This document shows positions 9,361-18,507 of a DNA stretch of 64,000 nt, piece by piece. The notes below the pieces were generated by a model, which saw only the letters and a list, made by a program, of their open reading frames with translations, ran no database searches and had not been told where the DNA came from. Position 1 is the first letter of the stretch, and each line of letters begins with the position of its first letter. Source of the DNA: Pseudomonas sp. DG56-2 (GTDB lineage Bacteria; Pseudomonadota; Gammaproteobacteria; Pseudomonadales; Pseudomonadaceae); contig NZ_CP032311.1 of the NCBI RefSeq assembly GCF_004803755.1, positions 5,756,433 to 5,820,432 of the forward strand, in the 5' to 3' direction. Made by a program: the position numbers and the translations under genes.

Positions 9361-9498
9361 GAACTGAACCTCCCTTTCTTTATCGGACGTCACGGCGAAA
9401 GGGTAGTTCATCTGCTGAAAGTTTCAGCTAATCGAGACCATAGTCTGCCCTGACATTCCCATTCCAGACCACTGCGGACTCATTGAGACGCCAGATAA

Positions 9499-9510
9499 AT
9501 TGTATACAAT
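9499..9510. promoter_or_regulatory. Perfect 12-bp palindrome upstream of the lipoamide dehydrogenase gene
   Basis: ATTGTATACAAT is a perfect palindrome 60 bases before the lpd start codon. The core TTGTATACAA resembles operators of FadR/FCD-type GntR regulators. No GntR gene is in the window, so the regulator is unknown; it could also overlap the promoter. Confidence 0.4.
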
Positions 9511-9569
9511 CAGCCTTCCAGCAGACTAATCTTGGCGCCATTGTCGATTCTTCATCCTGGAGTAAAACA

Positions 9570-10970
9570 ATGAAAACCTATGATGTAGTGATCATCGGCG
9601 GCGGGCCTGGCGGCTACAACGCAGCTATCCGCGCGGGCCAGCTGGGCATGAGTGTGGCGTGTGTAGAAGGCCGCTCAACCTTGGGAGGCACCTGCCTGAA
9701 CGTCGGCTGCATGCCCTCGAAGGCGTTGCTGCACGCTTCGGAGCTTTACGAAGCAGCGGCGGGAAGCGAATTCGCCAACCTGGGCATCGAGGTCAAACCG
9801 ACCCTGAACCTCACCCAGATGATGAAGCAGAAGGATGACAGCGTCACCGGACTGACCAAGGGCATCGAGTTCCTGTTCCGCAAGAACAAGGTCGACTGGA
9901 TCAAAGGCTGGGGCCAACTGGCGGGAGCGGGTCGGGTGAATGTCAGTGCCGAAGACGGCAGCATCACCGAGCTGCAGGCCAAGGACATCGTCATCGCCAC
10001 CGGTTCAGAGCCGACACCTCTGCCAGGGGTGACCATCGACAACCAGCGGATCATCGATTCCACCGGCGCACTCTCGCTGCCCAGCGTGCCCAAGCACCTA
10101 GTGGTGATCGGTGCCGGTGTGATCGGCCTGGAACTTGGCTCGGTTTGGCGTCGTCTGGGAAGCCAGGTAACGGTGATCGAGTACCTGGATCGAATCTGTC
10201 CGGGCACCGATGAAGAAACCGCCAAAACGCTGCAACGTGCGTTGGCCAAACAAGGCATCAGCTTCAAGCTGGGCAGCAAGGTCACTCAGGCCACGGCATC
10301 GACAGATACTGTCAGCTTGAGCCTGGAGCCAGCCGCAGGCGGCGCCAGCGAAAACCTGGAAGCGGACTATGTCTTGGTAGCGATCGGTCGCCGTCCGTAC
10401 ACCGAGGGCCTTGGCCTTGAAAGTGTTGGCCTGGAAACCGACAAGCGCGGCATGCTTGCCAATGAACATCACCGTACTGCCGCGCCTGGCGTCTGGGTTA
10501 TAGGTGACGTCACCTCCGGCCCAATGCTTGCGCACAAGGCCGAAGATGAGGCTGTCGCCTGTATCGAACGCATCGCTGGCAAGGCCCACGAGGTCAATTA
10601 CAACCTCATTCCCGGCGTGATCTACACCCTTCCGGAGCTGGCCAGCGTCGGCAAGACCGAAGAACAGCTCAAAGCCGAAGGGCGTGCGTACAAGGTCGGT
10701 AAATTCCCCTTCACCGCCAACAGCCGCGCCAAGATCAACCACGAGACCGAAGGCTTCGCCAAGGTGCTGGCCGACGCCAACACCGACGAAGTGCTGGGCG
10801 TACACCTGGTTGGCCCGAGTGTCAGCGAGATGATCGGCGAATTCTGTGTGGCCATGGAATTCTCTGCCTCGGCCGAAGACATTGCTCTGACCTGCCACCC
10901 ACACCCGACGCGATCTGAAGCCTTGCGCCAGGCAGCCATGAACGTCGAAGGCATGGCCATGCAGATCTGA
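9570..10970 (+). CDS. lpd: Dihydrolipoamide dehydrogenase (E3), Lpd3 type
   Basis: The 466-residue flavoprotein reoxidises dihydrolipoamide with NAD. It has the FAD site IIGGGPGGYNAA at residue 8, the redox disulfide GGTCLNVGCMPSK near residue 40, the NAD site VIGAGVIGLELGS near residue 180, the second FAD motif VWVIGDV near residue 310 and the C-terminal catalytic HPHPTRSE. It stands alone with no E1 or E2 gene nearby, so it is not the dedicated E3 of a linked complex and resembles the stand-alone Lpd3 of P. putida. GGAG precedes ATG 9570 by 7 bases. Confidence 0.92.
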   Translation: MKTYDVVIIGGGPGGYNAAIRAGQLGMSVACVEGRSTLGGTCLNVGCMPSKALLHASELYEAAAGSEFANLGIEVKPTLNLTQMMKQKDDSVTGLTKGIEFLFRKNKVDWIKGWGQLAGAGRVNVSAEDGSITELQAKDIVIATGSEPTPLPGVTIDNQRIIDSTGALSLPSVPKHLVVIGAGVIGLELGSVWRRLGSQVTVIEYLDRICPGTDEETAKTLQRALAKQGISFKLGSKVTQATASTDTVSLSLEPAAGGASENLEADYVLVAIGRRPYTEGLGLESVGLETDKRGMLANEHHRTAAPGVWVIGDVTSGPMLAHKAEDEAVACIERIAGKAHEVNYNLIPGVIYTLPELASVGKTEEQLKAEGRAYKVGKFPFTANSRAKINHETEGFAKVLADANTDEVLGVHLVGPSVSEMIGEFCVAMEFSASAEDIALTCHPHPTRSEALRQAAMNVEGMAMQI

Positions 10971-10972
10971 CC

Positions 10973-12178
10973 TCAGTCAGCCCGCACTCCTACCCTGCTT
11001 GCCTGTGGCGCTGGTCGCCGCAGGTTGAGCAGCACATGGGCGAACAAGCCGAAGATCAATCCCCAGAACGCCGCCGACAAGCCCAGGAATGACATGCCCG
11101 AGGCCGTCACCAGAAAGGTGATCAAGGCCGCCTCTCGATCACTCGGAACACTCATCGCGCCTGCCAGAGCGCCGCCAATAGCACCGAACAGGGCCAGCCC
11201 GGCCAGCGCCGCAATCAAGGCTGCTGGGAAGGCGGTGAACAGCGATACCAACGTCGCGCCGAATACCCCCAGCAGCAAATACAACACGCCACCACTCACA
11301 CCCGCCCAATAGCGCTTGCCCGGATCATCATGCGCTTCGCGACCGGTGCAGATGGCTGCTGTGATTGCAGCCAGGTTCAGACCATGGCAACCAAAAGGTG
11401 CCAGTATCAAACTAGTCAGCGCGTTGCTGGAAATAATCGGGCTGGCCGGGGTTGGGTAGCCATCGTTGCGCAACACGGCGATACCCGGCACAAACTGTCC
11501 GGTCAGAGCGACCATGACCAGCGGCAGACTGATACTCAGCAAGGCATTCCAGGTGAACACTGGCGTGGTCCATACCGGTGTGGCCAGGCCTGCTACCAGT
11601 GCCGAGCTGTTCATATCGCCACTGAACACCGCAATACCCACCCCGCATATCAGCACGGCCAATACCGCGTAGCGCGCAGCGATACGCTTGAACACCAGAT
11701 AGGTGACAAACATTGCCAGCACCAGCAGCGGCTGCGATTTCAGAGAGGTGAAAAGGCCGGTGCCAAAACTGAACAGAATTCCCGCCAGCATTGCCGCCGA
11801 GATGGCAGGCGGCAGCTTGCCGACAATACGGTCGAAGGCACCCGACACGCCCACCAACAGGATGACCAGGTTCGCGACAATGTAGGCCCCTACCGCCTCG
11901 GCAAAAGCGATATCCGGCAACAGTGCTACCAGCAAGGCAGATCCTGGCGCCGACCATGCGATCACCAGCGGTACTTTAAAGCGCAGGCTCAGGACCACGC
12001 CCAGGACCCCACTGCCGATAGAAATAGCCCACACCCACGAAGACAGCTCGGCCGCCGACAGGTGTGCGCTGTGGGCGGCCTGGAAAACGATCACCAGGGG
12101 GCCAGCATAAGAAATCAGAGTAGCGATGAAGCCGGCGACCAAGGCAGAGAGAGAGAAGTCCTGGAGTATTGTTTTCAT
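10973..12178 (-). CDS. benE: Benzoate/proton symporter BenE
   Basis: The 401-residue inner-membrane protein has about 12 hydrophobic segments and the BenE signatures WSAPGSALL near residue 74 and PFGCHGLNLAAITAAICTG near residue 270. It imports benzoate with protons. It is the last gene after benABCD-catBCA in the same orientation, separated from catA by about 100 bases holding an inverted REP pair, so its expression may be partly uncoupled. ATG 12178 begins MKTILQDFSLSALVAGF; the open frame extends to 12220. Confidence 0.92.
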   Translation of the reverse strand: MKTILQDFSLSALVAGFIATLISYAGPLVIVFQAAHSAHLSAAELSSWVWAISIGSGVLGVVLSLRFKVPLVIAWSAPGSALLVALLPDIAFAEAVGAYIVANLVILLVGVSGAFDRIVGKLPPAISAAMLAGILFSFGTGLFTSLKSQPLLVLAMFVTYLVFKRIAARYAVLAVLICGVGIAVFSGDMNSSALVAGLATPVWTTPVFTWNALLSISLPLVMVALTGQFVPGIAVLRNDGYPTPASPIISSNALTSLILAPFGCHGLNLAAITAAICTGREAHDDPGKRYWAGVSGGVLYLLLGVFGATLVSLFTAFPAALIAALAGLALFGAIGGALAGAMSVPSDREAALITFLVTASGMSFLGLSAAFWGLIFGLFAHVLLNLRRPAPQASRVGVRAD

Positions 12179-12210
12179 TGGATTTTCCAGTTGAAAGCTT
12201 TGAAAAGCAT

Positions 12211-12262
12211 TGCGGGACAAGCCCGCTCCTACACGTAGCTGTAGGAGCGCGCTTGCCCCGCG
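12211..12262. repeat. Inverted REP pair between catA and benE
   Basis: TGCGGGACAAGCCCGCTCCTACA at 12211-12233 (first 20 bases diagnostic) faces TGTAGGAGCGCGCTTGCCCCG from 12240, separated by 6 bases. GCGGG-CAAGCCCGCTCCTACA is the widespread REP unit of P. putida/fluorescens-type genomes. The pair can fold into a long hairpin in the catA-benE transcript. Confidence 0.85.
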
Positions 12263-12280
12263 CGCAATTCAACCTAAACC

Positions 12281-13213
12281 TCAGGCGTCCTGCAACGCTC
12301 GCGGCCGCTTACTGCGCTTTTCGCCCGCGGGTGCGGGTGTGGCGAGCAACTGGAAGTCGAAGTTCATTTCAGCAAAGCGCCCTTGCACCCCGCGAGCGTC
12401 GGCTGCCGCCGCATCGTCGACAAAGTGCAGCTCGCCAATCAAACCATCACGCGTAGCGTAGGCGAAGTCATCCCACAGGTATTGATCACCGGCCAGGTTG
12501 ATCTGAGTGGTCAGGTGGCGGAAACCCGGCGCCGAGATGAAGAAGTGAATGTGCGCCGGACGATTGCCGTGGCGCCCCAGTTGGTCAAGCAGCTCTTGGG
12601 TCGGACCATCTTCAGGGCAGCCATAGCCGGACGGCACGATGCTGCGAGCACGGTAACGGCCTTCGGCATCGGTGATGATACGTCGGCGCAGGTTGTAGTC
12701 CGATTGAGTGCTGTCGAAGTATGAATAGGTGCCCTGGGTGTTGGCATGCCACAGATCGACAACGGCGCCTGCAACCGGTCGCCCTTGGTCATCCACGACG
12801 CGACCCTGCAGGAACATTACCGTGCCCGCATCCAGGCCGTCGTCCATCCGCACTTCGCCTTCGGCCATCGGCGCACCCGCTACATACAGCGGGCCTTCGA
12901 TGGTGCGCGGGGTGCCACCGCTGATGCCGGCCTGGGCATCCTGGGCATCCAACTGCAAATCCAGATAGTGCTCAACGCCCAATCCGGCCACCAGCAGTCC
13001 AGCTTCCTGACGGGAACCCAGGCGGTTGAAGTAATCCACGGCTTTCCAGAACTCATCCGGGGTTACTTGCAGGTCTTCGATAATGCGCGCCACATCGTTA
13101 ATGATGCGGTTGGTCACCAGTTTCATGCGCGGGCTGCCAAGGTCGTTGTTCAAGCCGCTGGCTTCTTCGAAAAAACGCTGAACATCGGCAGTGTGAGCAA
13201 TTTTCACGGTCAT
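12281..13213 (-). CDS. catA: Catechol 1,2-dioxygenase
   Basis: The 310-residue non-heme iron(III) enzyme cleaves catechol between the hydroxyls to cis,cis-muconate. An N-terminal helical linker domain (1-105) precedes the beta-sandwich catalytic domain. Iron ligands are recognisable as the Tyr in GTYSYFD near residue 164, the Tyr in PSGYGCPEDG near residue 200, and both His in RPAHIHFF near 224-226. GAGG precedes ATG 13213. It is third in the catB-catC-catA series, downstream of benABCD and expressed in the same direction. Confidence 0.96.
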   Translation of the reverse strand: MTVKIAHTADVQRFFEEASGLNNDLGSPRMKLVTNRIINDVARIIEDLQVTPDEFWKAVDYFNRLGSRQEAGLLVAGLGVEHYLDLQLDAQDAQAGISGGTPRTIEGPLYVAGAPMAEGEVRMDDGLDAGTVMFLQGRVVDDQGRPVAGAVVDLWHANTQGTYSYFDSTQSDYNLRRRIITDAEGRYRARSIVPSGYGCPEDGPTQELLDQLGRHGNRPAHIHFFISAPGFRHLTTQINLAGDQYLWDDFAYATRDGLIGELHFVDDAAAADARGVQGRFAEMNFDFQLLATPAPAGEKRSKRPRALQDA

Positions 13214-13254
13214 GATGGAGTACCTCGAATTGTTGTTATCGATGCTTCGGTGAT

Positions 13255-13545
13255 TCAGCGGTCATCGCTGTGGACAGATGACGGGTGGCGACACAGACCA
13301 TCGATTTCGATGGCCATGTAGGGGAATAGCGGCAGTTGCATCAGGGTGTCGTGCAACGCTTCGACGCTAGGCACGTCGAAAACGCTGTAGTTGGCGTAAT
13401 GCCCGGCGATACGCCACAGGTGGCGCCAGATGCCCTCGTGCTGCAGGCGTTGAGCCAATTCTTTCTCATCAGACTTGAGCCGAGTGGCCAGCGCCGGATC
13501 CATGTCCAGGGGCAGGTTCACGGTCATTTTCACGTGGAACAACAT
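13255..13545 (-). CDS. catC: Muconolactone delta-isomerase
   Basis: The 96-residue protein (MLFHVKMTVNLPLDMDP) is full length for CatC, a small ferredoxin-fold enzyme that forms decamers and converts muconolactone to beta-ketoadipate enol-lactone. Typical segments are WRHLWRIAGHYANYSVFDV and LFPYMAIEI. AGGAGAG precedes ATG 13545. It lies 11 bases after catB and 41 bases before catA, consistent with one transcript. Confidence 0.95.
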   Translation of the reverse strand: MLFHVKMTVNLPLDMDPALATRLKSDEKELAQRLQHEGIWRHLWRIAGHYANYSVFDVPSVEALHDTLMQLPLFPYMAIEIDGLCRHPSSVHSDDR

Positions 13546-13556
13546 GGCATCTCTCC

Positions 13557-14678
13557 TTACTTGCGGCTGAAGAACGCCAAGCGCTCTTCGTCCAGGGTCA
13601 GGCCCAAGCCCGGGGTGCTGGGTACGTGCAACGCGAAGTCGCGATACACCGGCGCTTCGATCACGATTTCTTCGGTCAGCAGCAGAGGGCCGAACAGTTC
13701 GGTGTGCCAGGTCAGCTTGTTCAAGGTGACAAAGGCATGGGCCGCGGCCAGGGTGCCGATCGAGCCTTCGAGCATGGTGCCGCCGTACAGGGCGATACCG
13801 GCGGCTTCGGCAATCTGGGCAGTGCGCAATACCGCACGCGGTCCGCCGTTCTTGGCGATCTTCAAGGCGAAAATGCTGGCGGCACCCTCGGCAGCCAGAC
13901 TGAAGGCGTCTTCTACGCTTTCAATGGATTCATCGGCCATGATCGGTGCCGGGCTGCGCTGATTCAGGCGCACCTGACCTGCGCGATTGATACGTGAAAT
14001 AGGCTGCTCAACCAGATCGATAGCGTTGTCGCCCAGTACCTGACAGGCACGAATGGCCTGGGATTCATCCCAGTACTGATTGACATCGACGCGCACGCTG
14101 GCGCGTTCGCCAAGCGCGCGTTTGATCGCAATCACATGGTTCAGGTCATGGGCGACCGGGTTGGAACCAATCTTCAATTTGAAGATGCGATGACGACGCA
14201 GGTCGAGCATCTGCTCCGCTTCGGCGATGTCTTGTGTGGTGTCGCCACTGGCCAGGGTCCAGGCCACTTCCAGACTGTCGCGCACACGCCCGCCCAGCAG
14301 TTCACTTACGGCCAGGCCCTGGCGCTTGCCTTGCGCATCGAGCAAGGCACTTTCGATCCCGGAGCGGGCGAAGGTGTTGCCCTTGATGGTCTTGTCCAGG
14401 CGTTGCATCGCCGCATTGATATTGCTGGCGTCCTGGCCGATCAACAGGGGGGAAAAATAGCTGTCGATGTTCTGCTTGATGCTTTCCGGGCTTTCATTGC
14501 CATAGGCCAGGCCACCAATGGTGGTGGACTCGCCGAGTCCTTCGATGCCATCCGAACACTGCAGGCGGATGATCACCAGGGTTTGCTTCTGCATGGTATG
14601 CATCGCCAGCTTGTGCGGGCGAATCGTGGGCAGGTCGACGATAACCGTCGAGATGCGTTCAATCAGGGGATGACTCAT
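13557..14678 (-). CDS. catB: Muconate cycloisomerase
   Basis: The 373-residue enolase-superfamily enzyme lactonises cis,cis-muconate to muconolactone. It has the capping domain (ESTTIGG near residue 50), the proton-abstracting Lys in RIFKLKIGSNP near residue 167, metal-ligand region VDVNQYWDE and LVEQPI, and the second Lys in FALKIAKNGG near residue 273. Only 17 bases separate it from benD, and GGAGATCTCG there is its ribosome site. This leaves no space for the CatR-bound promoter that normally precedes catB, so catBCA should be read from the ben promoter. Confidence 0.95.
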   Translation of the reverse strand: MSHPLIERISTVIVDLPTIRPHKLAMHTMQKQTLVIIRLQCSDGIEGLGESTTIGGLAYGNESPESIKQNIDSYFSPLLIGQDASNINAAMQRLDKTIKGNTFARSGIESALLDAQGKRQGLAVSELLGGRVRDSLEVAWTLASGDTTQDIAEAEQMLDLRRHRIFKLKIGSNPVAHDLNHVIAIKRALGERASVRVDVNQYWDESQAIRACQVLGDNAIDLVEQPISRINRAGQVRLNQRSPAPIMADESIESVEDAFSLAAEGAASIFALKIAKNGGPRAVLRTAQIAEAAGIALYGGTMLEGSIGTLAAAHAFVTLNKLTWHTELFGPLLLTEEIVIEAPVYRDFALHVPSTPGLGLTLDEERLAFFSRK

Positions 14679-14695
14679 CGAGATCTCCGGGGCAC

Positions 14696-15457
14696 TCAGC
14701 CGAGGTCGCCGCCACCGACCGGCAACACCGTGCCGGTGATGTAGGAAGCCTCGTCGGAGGCAAGAAAGAGGATTGCGCCAACCTGTTCGTCAAGGTTGCC
14801 GTAGCGCTTCATCAGGCTGCTATCGAGGGTCTGGTCGACGATCTGCTGGTACCAGATTTTCTCGTCGCCGCTCTGCTCGGCGTTGTTGCGCGGCACTCGC
14901 CGAGGTGGCGCCTCGGTGCCACCGGGTGCAGTCGCATTAACCCGCACTCCACGACCGGCCGTTTCAAATGCCAGGCAGGCAGTCAGGGCGTTCACACCAC
15001 CTTTGGCTGCGCCATAAGGCACTCGGTTGACGCTGCGGGTGGCGATCGAGGAAACGTTGACGATCGCTCCACTGCCCTGCTCGAGCATGTACGGCAGCGC
15101 CGCATGGCAGCACCACAAGGTGGGAAACAACGAGCGTCGCACTTCCGCTTCGATCTGCGCCGCTTCGTAATGCTCGAACGGCTTCGCCCAAATGGTGCCG
15201 CCAACGTTGTTGACCAGCACATCCAGGCGACCAAAGTGCTCCACGGCTGCCGCCATTACACGACTGCAATCGTTGTGTTGCTCCAGGTCTGCAGTCAGGC
15301 TCAGCACACCCTCAGCGTCCAGCTCGTGCACCAGCTCCGAGCGATCCACTGCAATCAGGGTCGCGCCCTCTTCCAGCAACCGCTCACACACGCGCCGGCC
15401 GATGCCCTGCGCCGCACCTGTCACCAGCACGACCTTGTTGTCGAATCTGTTGTTCAT
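14696..15457 (-). CDS. benD: 1,6-dihydroxycyclohexa-2,4-diene-1-carboxylate dehydrogenase
   Basis: The 253-residue short-chain dehydrogenase oxidises benzoate cis-diol to catechol, releasing CO2 and NADH. It has the nucleotide motif VTGAAQGIG near residue 12, NNVGG near residue 88 and the catalytic Tyr-x-x-x-Lys in RVPYGAAKGG near residue 150. ATG 15457 (MNNRFDNKVVLVTG) is the normal start. It follows benC and leads directly into catB. Confidence 0.95.
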   Translation of the reverse strand: MNNRFDNKVVLVTGAAQGIGRRVCERLLEEGATLIAVDRSELVHELDAEGVLSLTADLEQHNDCSRVMAAAVEHFGRLDVLVNNVGGTIWAKPFEHYEAAQIEAEVRRSLFPTLWCCHAALPYMLEQGSGAIVNVSSIATRSVNRVPYGAAKGGVNALTACLAFETAGRGVRVNATAPGGTEAPPRRVPRNNAEQSGDEKIWYQQIVDQTLDSSLMKRYGNLDEQVGAILFLASDEASYITGTVLPVGGGDLG

Positions 15458-15522
15458 GACAACCTCGAATAAAAAAGGGACCGACCGTACCCGCACGATG
15501 CGCCCGGCCCCATAAAACGGGT

Positions 15523-16533
15523 TCAGGCAGCCGCGGCAGCGAATTTTTCGTAATAGAAGTTCGCCGGCGTAATGCCCTGTTCGCGGATGTACTGACTGAC
15601 CGCTTCAACCATGGGCGGCGGACCACACAGGTACACATCGACATCACCTTCATTGAGATGACGTGGCTCGATGTGCTGGGTGACATAGCCCTTGAGCGGG
15701 TGCTGGCTCTCGGGGTTGGCCACACAGGCACTGAAGCTGAAGTTAGGAATACGAGCGGCCAGAGCCTGCAGGCGGTCCAGCTCGACCAGATCGAAATCAT
15801 TGGTCACGCCGTAGATCAGGTGCAGGGGGTACTCGCTGCCTTGCTCGGCGATTTTTTCCAGCATCGCAGTGAACGGTGCAAGCCCGGTACCCCCTGCCAA
15901 CAGCAGCAACGGACGACGGATTTCACGCAGATAGAAACTACCCAGTGGCCCCGCCAGAGTCATGCTGTCGCCCGCTTTCGCCAGGCCGGTAAGGAAGCTG
16001 CTCATCAGTCCACCCGGCACGTTGCGGATCAGGAAGCTGACCTCGCCGTCCTTTTGCAACGAGCTGAACGAATAAGCGCGCGTCTGTTCACTCCCCGGCA
16101 CGCCAAGATTGACGTACTGCCCTGGCAGGAAAGCCAGGCGGCTCAGAGCATCGCCCTTGATCGATAAGGTAATGGTGCTATCGGAAAGCTGGCGTACTGC
16201 GCTGATGCTCGCCTGATAGTTGGACTGCTCGGTCTTGCACACCTGGGACGACGCCGGGATGCGCACCACACAATCACTCTCAGCGCGCATCTGGCAGGTC
16301 AGAACGTAACCCTGCGCGGCTTCTTCCTCGCTCAACGCGTCTTCGATGTATTCCTGGCCCAAGTCGTAACGTCCGGCTTCGGCAAAGCACTTACAGGTTC
16401 CGCAGGCGCCATCGCGGCAGTCCAGGGGAATGTTGATGCCCTGGCGGTAGGCCGCGTCGGCGACCGTCTCATCAGCAGTGGCGTCAATGAAACGGGTAAC
16501 CCCGTCTTCGAAATTCAAGGCGATCTTGTGCAT
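15523..16533 (-). CDS. benC: Benzoate 1,2-dioxygenase electron transfer component (reductase)
   Basis: The 336-residue iron-sulfur flavoprotein passes electrons from NADH to BenAB. A plant-type [2Fe-2S] domain carries CRDGACGTCKCF near residue 40 plus the later Cys in LTCQM. Next come an FAD domain with RAYSFSS near residue 135 and an NAD domain with LLAGGTGLAPF near residue 210 and YLCGPPPMVEA near 300. GAGGTGC precedes ATG 16533. It lies between benB and benD. Confidence 0.96.
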   Translation of the reverse strand: MHKIALNFEDGVTRFIDATADETVADAAYRQGINIPLDCRDGACGTCKCFAEAGRYDLGQEYIEDALSEEEAAQGYVLTCQMRAESDCVVRIPASSQVCKTEQSNYQASISAVRQLSDSTITLSIKGDALSRLAFLPGQYVNLGVPGSEQTRAYSFSSLQKDGEVSFLIRNVPGGLMSSFLTGLAKAGDSMTLAGPLGSFYLREIRRPLLLLAGGTGLAPFTAMLEKIAEQGSEYPLHLIYGVTNDFDLVELDRLQALAARIPNFSFSACVANPESQHPLKGYVTQHIEPRHLNEGDVDVYLCGPPPMVEAVSQYIREQGITPANFYYEKFAAAAA

Positions 16534-16557
16534 GGCGCACCTCGCAAAAAGCGGGAT

Positions 16558-17046
16558 TCAGATGTGGTAAACGTCGATGACCTGACGCACGTAGTCGTTC
16601 TTGAGCACTACCTTCTTGGCCTTGATCAGCGGCCGATCGCCGCGCACATCAAGGGTGTAGAAGCTGGTGCCGAAGTGACTGTCCACTGTCTTGTAGCGAA
16701 AGCTCAGGGTGTGCCAGTTGAAGCGCACCTTGCAGACGCCATCGCCCTGTTCCAGCAGTTCGATGTTGCTGATGTTGTGCGAGGTTCGAGTGTCGGGCAT
16801 GGTCGCACTGGAGCGCTCGGTCTTGATCCGGAACACACGATCCTCCAGGCCACCACGGTTGCCGTACCAGATCAGCGAAATTTCTCGTTGCGGGTCTTCG
16901 GTCAGTTGATCGTTATCGTCCCAGGCTGGCATCCAGAAGGTGGCGTCAGCGGCATAGCATTCCAACCAGCTATCCCATTGGCTGTCGTCCAGGTAGCGCG
17001 CTTCTTCAAACAGGAAGTCGCGCACTTGCTCGAAGGAAATGCTCAT
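16558..17046 (-). CDS. benB: Benzoate 1,2-dioxygenase beta subunit
   Basis: The 162-residue protein is the small subunit of the ring-hydroxylating dioxygenase (SnoaL-like cone fold). Family segments include [19 protein letters not shown] near residue 10 and [19 protein letters not shown] near residue 75. It has a structural role in the alpha3beta3 enzyme. Its ATG overlaps the benA stop by 4 bases, indicating translational coupling. Confidence 0.95.
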   Translation of the reverse strand: MSISFEQVRDFLFEEARYLDDSQWDSWLECYAADATFWMPAWDDNDQLTEDPQREISLIWYGNRGGLEDRVFRIKTERSSATMPDTRTSHNISNIELLEQGDGVCKVRFNWHTLSFRYKTVDSHFGTSFYTLDVRGDRPLIKAKKVVLKNDYVRQVIDVYHI

Positions 17047-18401
17047 TGCACGGCCTCCACTGGAATCAATTGCTGGTCAGCGGCAAGCGCCTCGAGCATG
17101 GTTTCCTGCCAGTACTTGTGTTGCAGCACGAACAGCCCTTCGTCTTCGGTGCGCACGCCACTCATCTGCGGGTGCAGGTCGATTTCCTGGGCAGCAGCAT
17201 CGGCACCGTCAACCCAATGCGTTGCGCCACGGGACATATCGTTCCAGCCACGCCCACCTTGGTAACCCATCTGGCAGGAACGGAACTCTTCCAGGTCGTC
17301 CGGAGTGGCCATGCCACTGACGTTGAAAAAATCCTCGTACTGGCGAATACGCTGGGCCCGTGCCTCGGCGCTCTCACCCTTGGGCGCGATGCAGTAGATA
17401 GTGATCTCGGTCTTGTCCACGGCAATTGGCCGGGCAATACGAATCTGCGAACTGAACTGATCCATCAGGTAAACGTTCGGGTACAGGCACAAATTGCGCG
17501 AGTTCTCGATCATCCAGTTGGCGCGGGCCTGGCCAAAATCAGCCGCCAGCTCATCGCGGCGCTCGAACAGCGGACGGTCCTCAGGGTTGGCCCAGCGGGT
17601 CCAGAGCAAGAGGTGACCTTTTTCGAACGAGTAGAAGCCACCACCGCTCTTGGCCCAGCCGCCGGCGCTCATGGTTTTGACTTCATCGCCAGCCTCGCGC
17701 TGTTTGCGCTGGTTCTGGGTCGCAGCGTAGTTCCAGTGCACGGCACTGACGTGGTAGCCGTCGGCGCCATTCTCGGCTGTCAGCTTCCAGTTGCCTTCGT
17801 AGATGTACGACGAGGATCCACGCAGCACTTCCAGGCCTTCCGGCGACTGGTCAACGATCATGTCGATGATTTTGGCCGACTCGCCCAGATGCTCTTGCAG
17901 AGGCACGACATCCGGGTTCAGGCTGCCAAACAGGAAACCCCGATAGGACTCGAAACGAGCAACCTTGGTGAGATCATGGGAGCCTTCGCAATTGAAGCTC
18001 GCAGGATAGCCGGCATCGACCGGGTCCTTGACCTTGAGCAGCTTGCCGGAGTTGTTGAACGTCCAGCCGTGGAACGGGCATGTGTAAGAGGAGCGGTTAC
18101 CGCTCTTGTGGCGGCACAGCATCGCACCGCGGTGGCTGCAGGCATTGAGGAAAGCATTGAGCACACCCTCCTTGTTGCGCGCGATAAAGATCGGCTGGCG
18201 CCCCATGGTGGTGGTAAGGAAGTCGTTCTTTTCAGGAATCTGGCTCTCGTGGGCAAGGTACAGCCAGTTGCCCTCGAAAATGTGTTTCATCTCAAGATCG
18301 AACAGACGGGGGTCGGTGAACATCTCGCGCTTGCAGCGAAAGACGCCCTTCTCCTGATCTTCTTCAAGCAGGGAATTAAGGTAATCGAATCCCAGGGACA
18401 T
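17043..18401 (-). CDS. benA: Benzoate 1,2-dioxygenase alpha subunit
   Basis: The 452-residue catalytic subunit converts benzoate and O2 to the cis-diol carboxylate. The Rieske cluster ligands are in [13 protein letters not shown] and YTCPFHGW near residues 85-110. The mononuclear iron site is seen in [16 protein letters not shown] near residue 215. It is the first gene of the ben-cat unit; GGAGG precedes ATG 18401, and a double XylS/BenR-type operator lies 66 to 101 bases upstream. Confidence 0.96.
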   Translation of the reverse strand: MSLGFDYLNSLLEEDQEKGVFRCKREMFTDPRLFDLEMKHIFEGNWLYLAHESQIPEKNDFLTTTMGRQPIFIARNKEGVLNAFLNACSHRGAMLCRHKSGNRSSYTCPFHGWTFNNSGKLLKVKDPVDAGYPASFNCEGSHDLTKVARFESYRGFLFGSLNPDVVPLQEHLGESAKIIDMIVDQSPEGLEVLRGSSSYIYEGNWKLTAENGADGYHVSAVHWNYAATQNQRKQREAGDEVKTMSAGGWAKSGGGFYSFEKGHLLLWTRWANPEDRPLFERRDELAADFGQARANWMIENSRNLCLYPNVYLMDQFSSQIRIARPIAVDKTEITIYCIAPKGESAEARAQRIRQYEDFFNVSGMATPDDLEEFRSCQMGYQGGRGWNDMSRGATHWVDGADAAAQEIDLHPQMSGVRTEDEGLFVLQHKYWQETMLEALAADQQLIPVEAVQ

Positions 18402-18466
18402 GGCCGGGGCCTCCGTTGTTATTGTGTTCAGGCCATGTCAGGTTAAGCAGCGAGGGGGACGGCAAA

Positions 18467-18502
18467 TATCCGCTTTGTGCAGACCTTTATCCGTTTTCTG
18501 CA
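18467..18502 (-). promoter_or_regulatory. BenR/XylS-type double operator of benA
   Basis: Reading leftward, TGCA-GAAAAC-GGATA is followed 21 bases later by TGCA-CAAAGC-GGATA. This is the direct-repeat architecture TGCA-N6-GGNTA bound by XylS at Pm and by BenR at the ben promoter. The benA-proximal GGATA would abut the -35 region. It lies between the benR stop and the benA start. Confidence 0.9.
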
Positions 18503-18507
18503 AAGTG

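Noticed and set aside
11330..12238. A 302-codon frame antisense to benE
   Set aside because: Its composition (rich in Gln, His and Arg) is typical of shadow frames, and benE is unambiguous.
13526..13541. A 13/16 parS-like sequence at the catC start
   Set aside because: One arm is degenerate (ATTTTC), and the match is explained by the codons for FHV in CatC.
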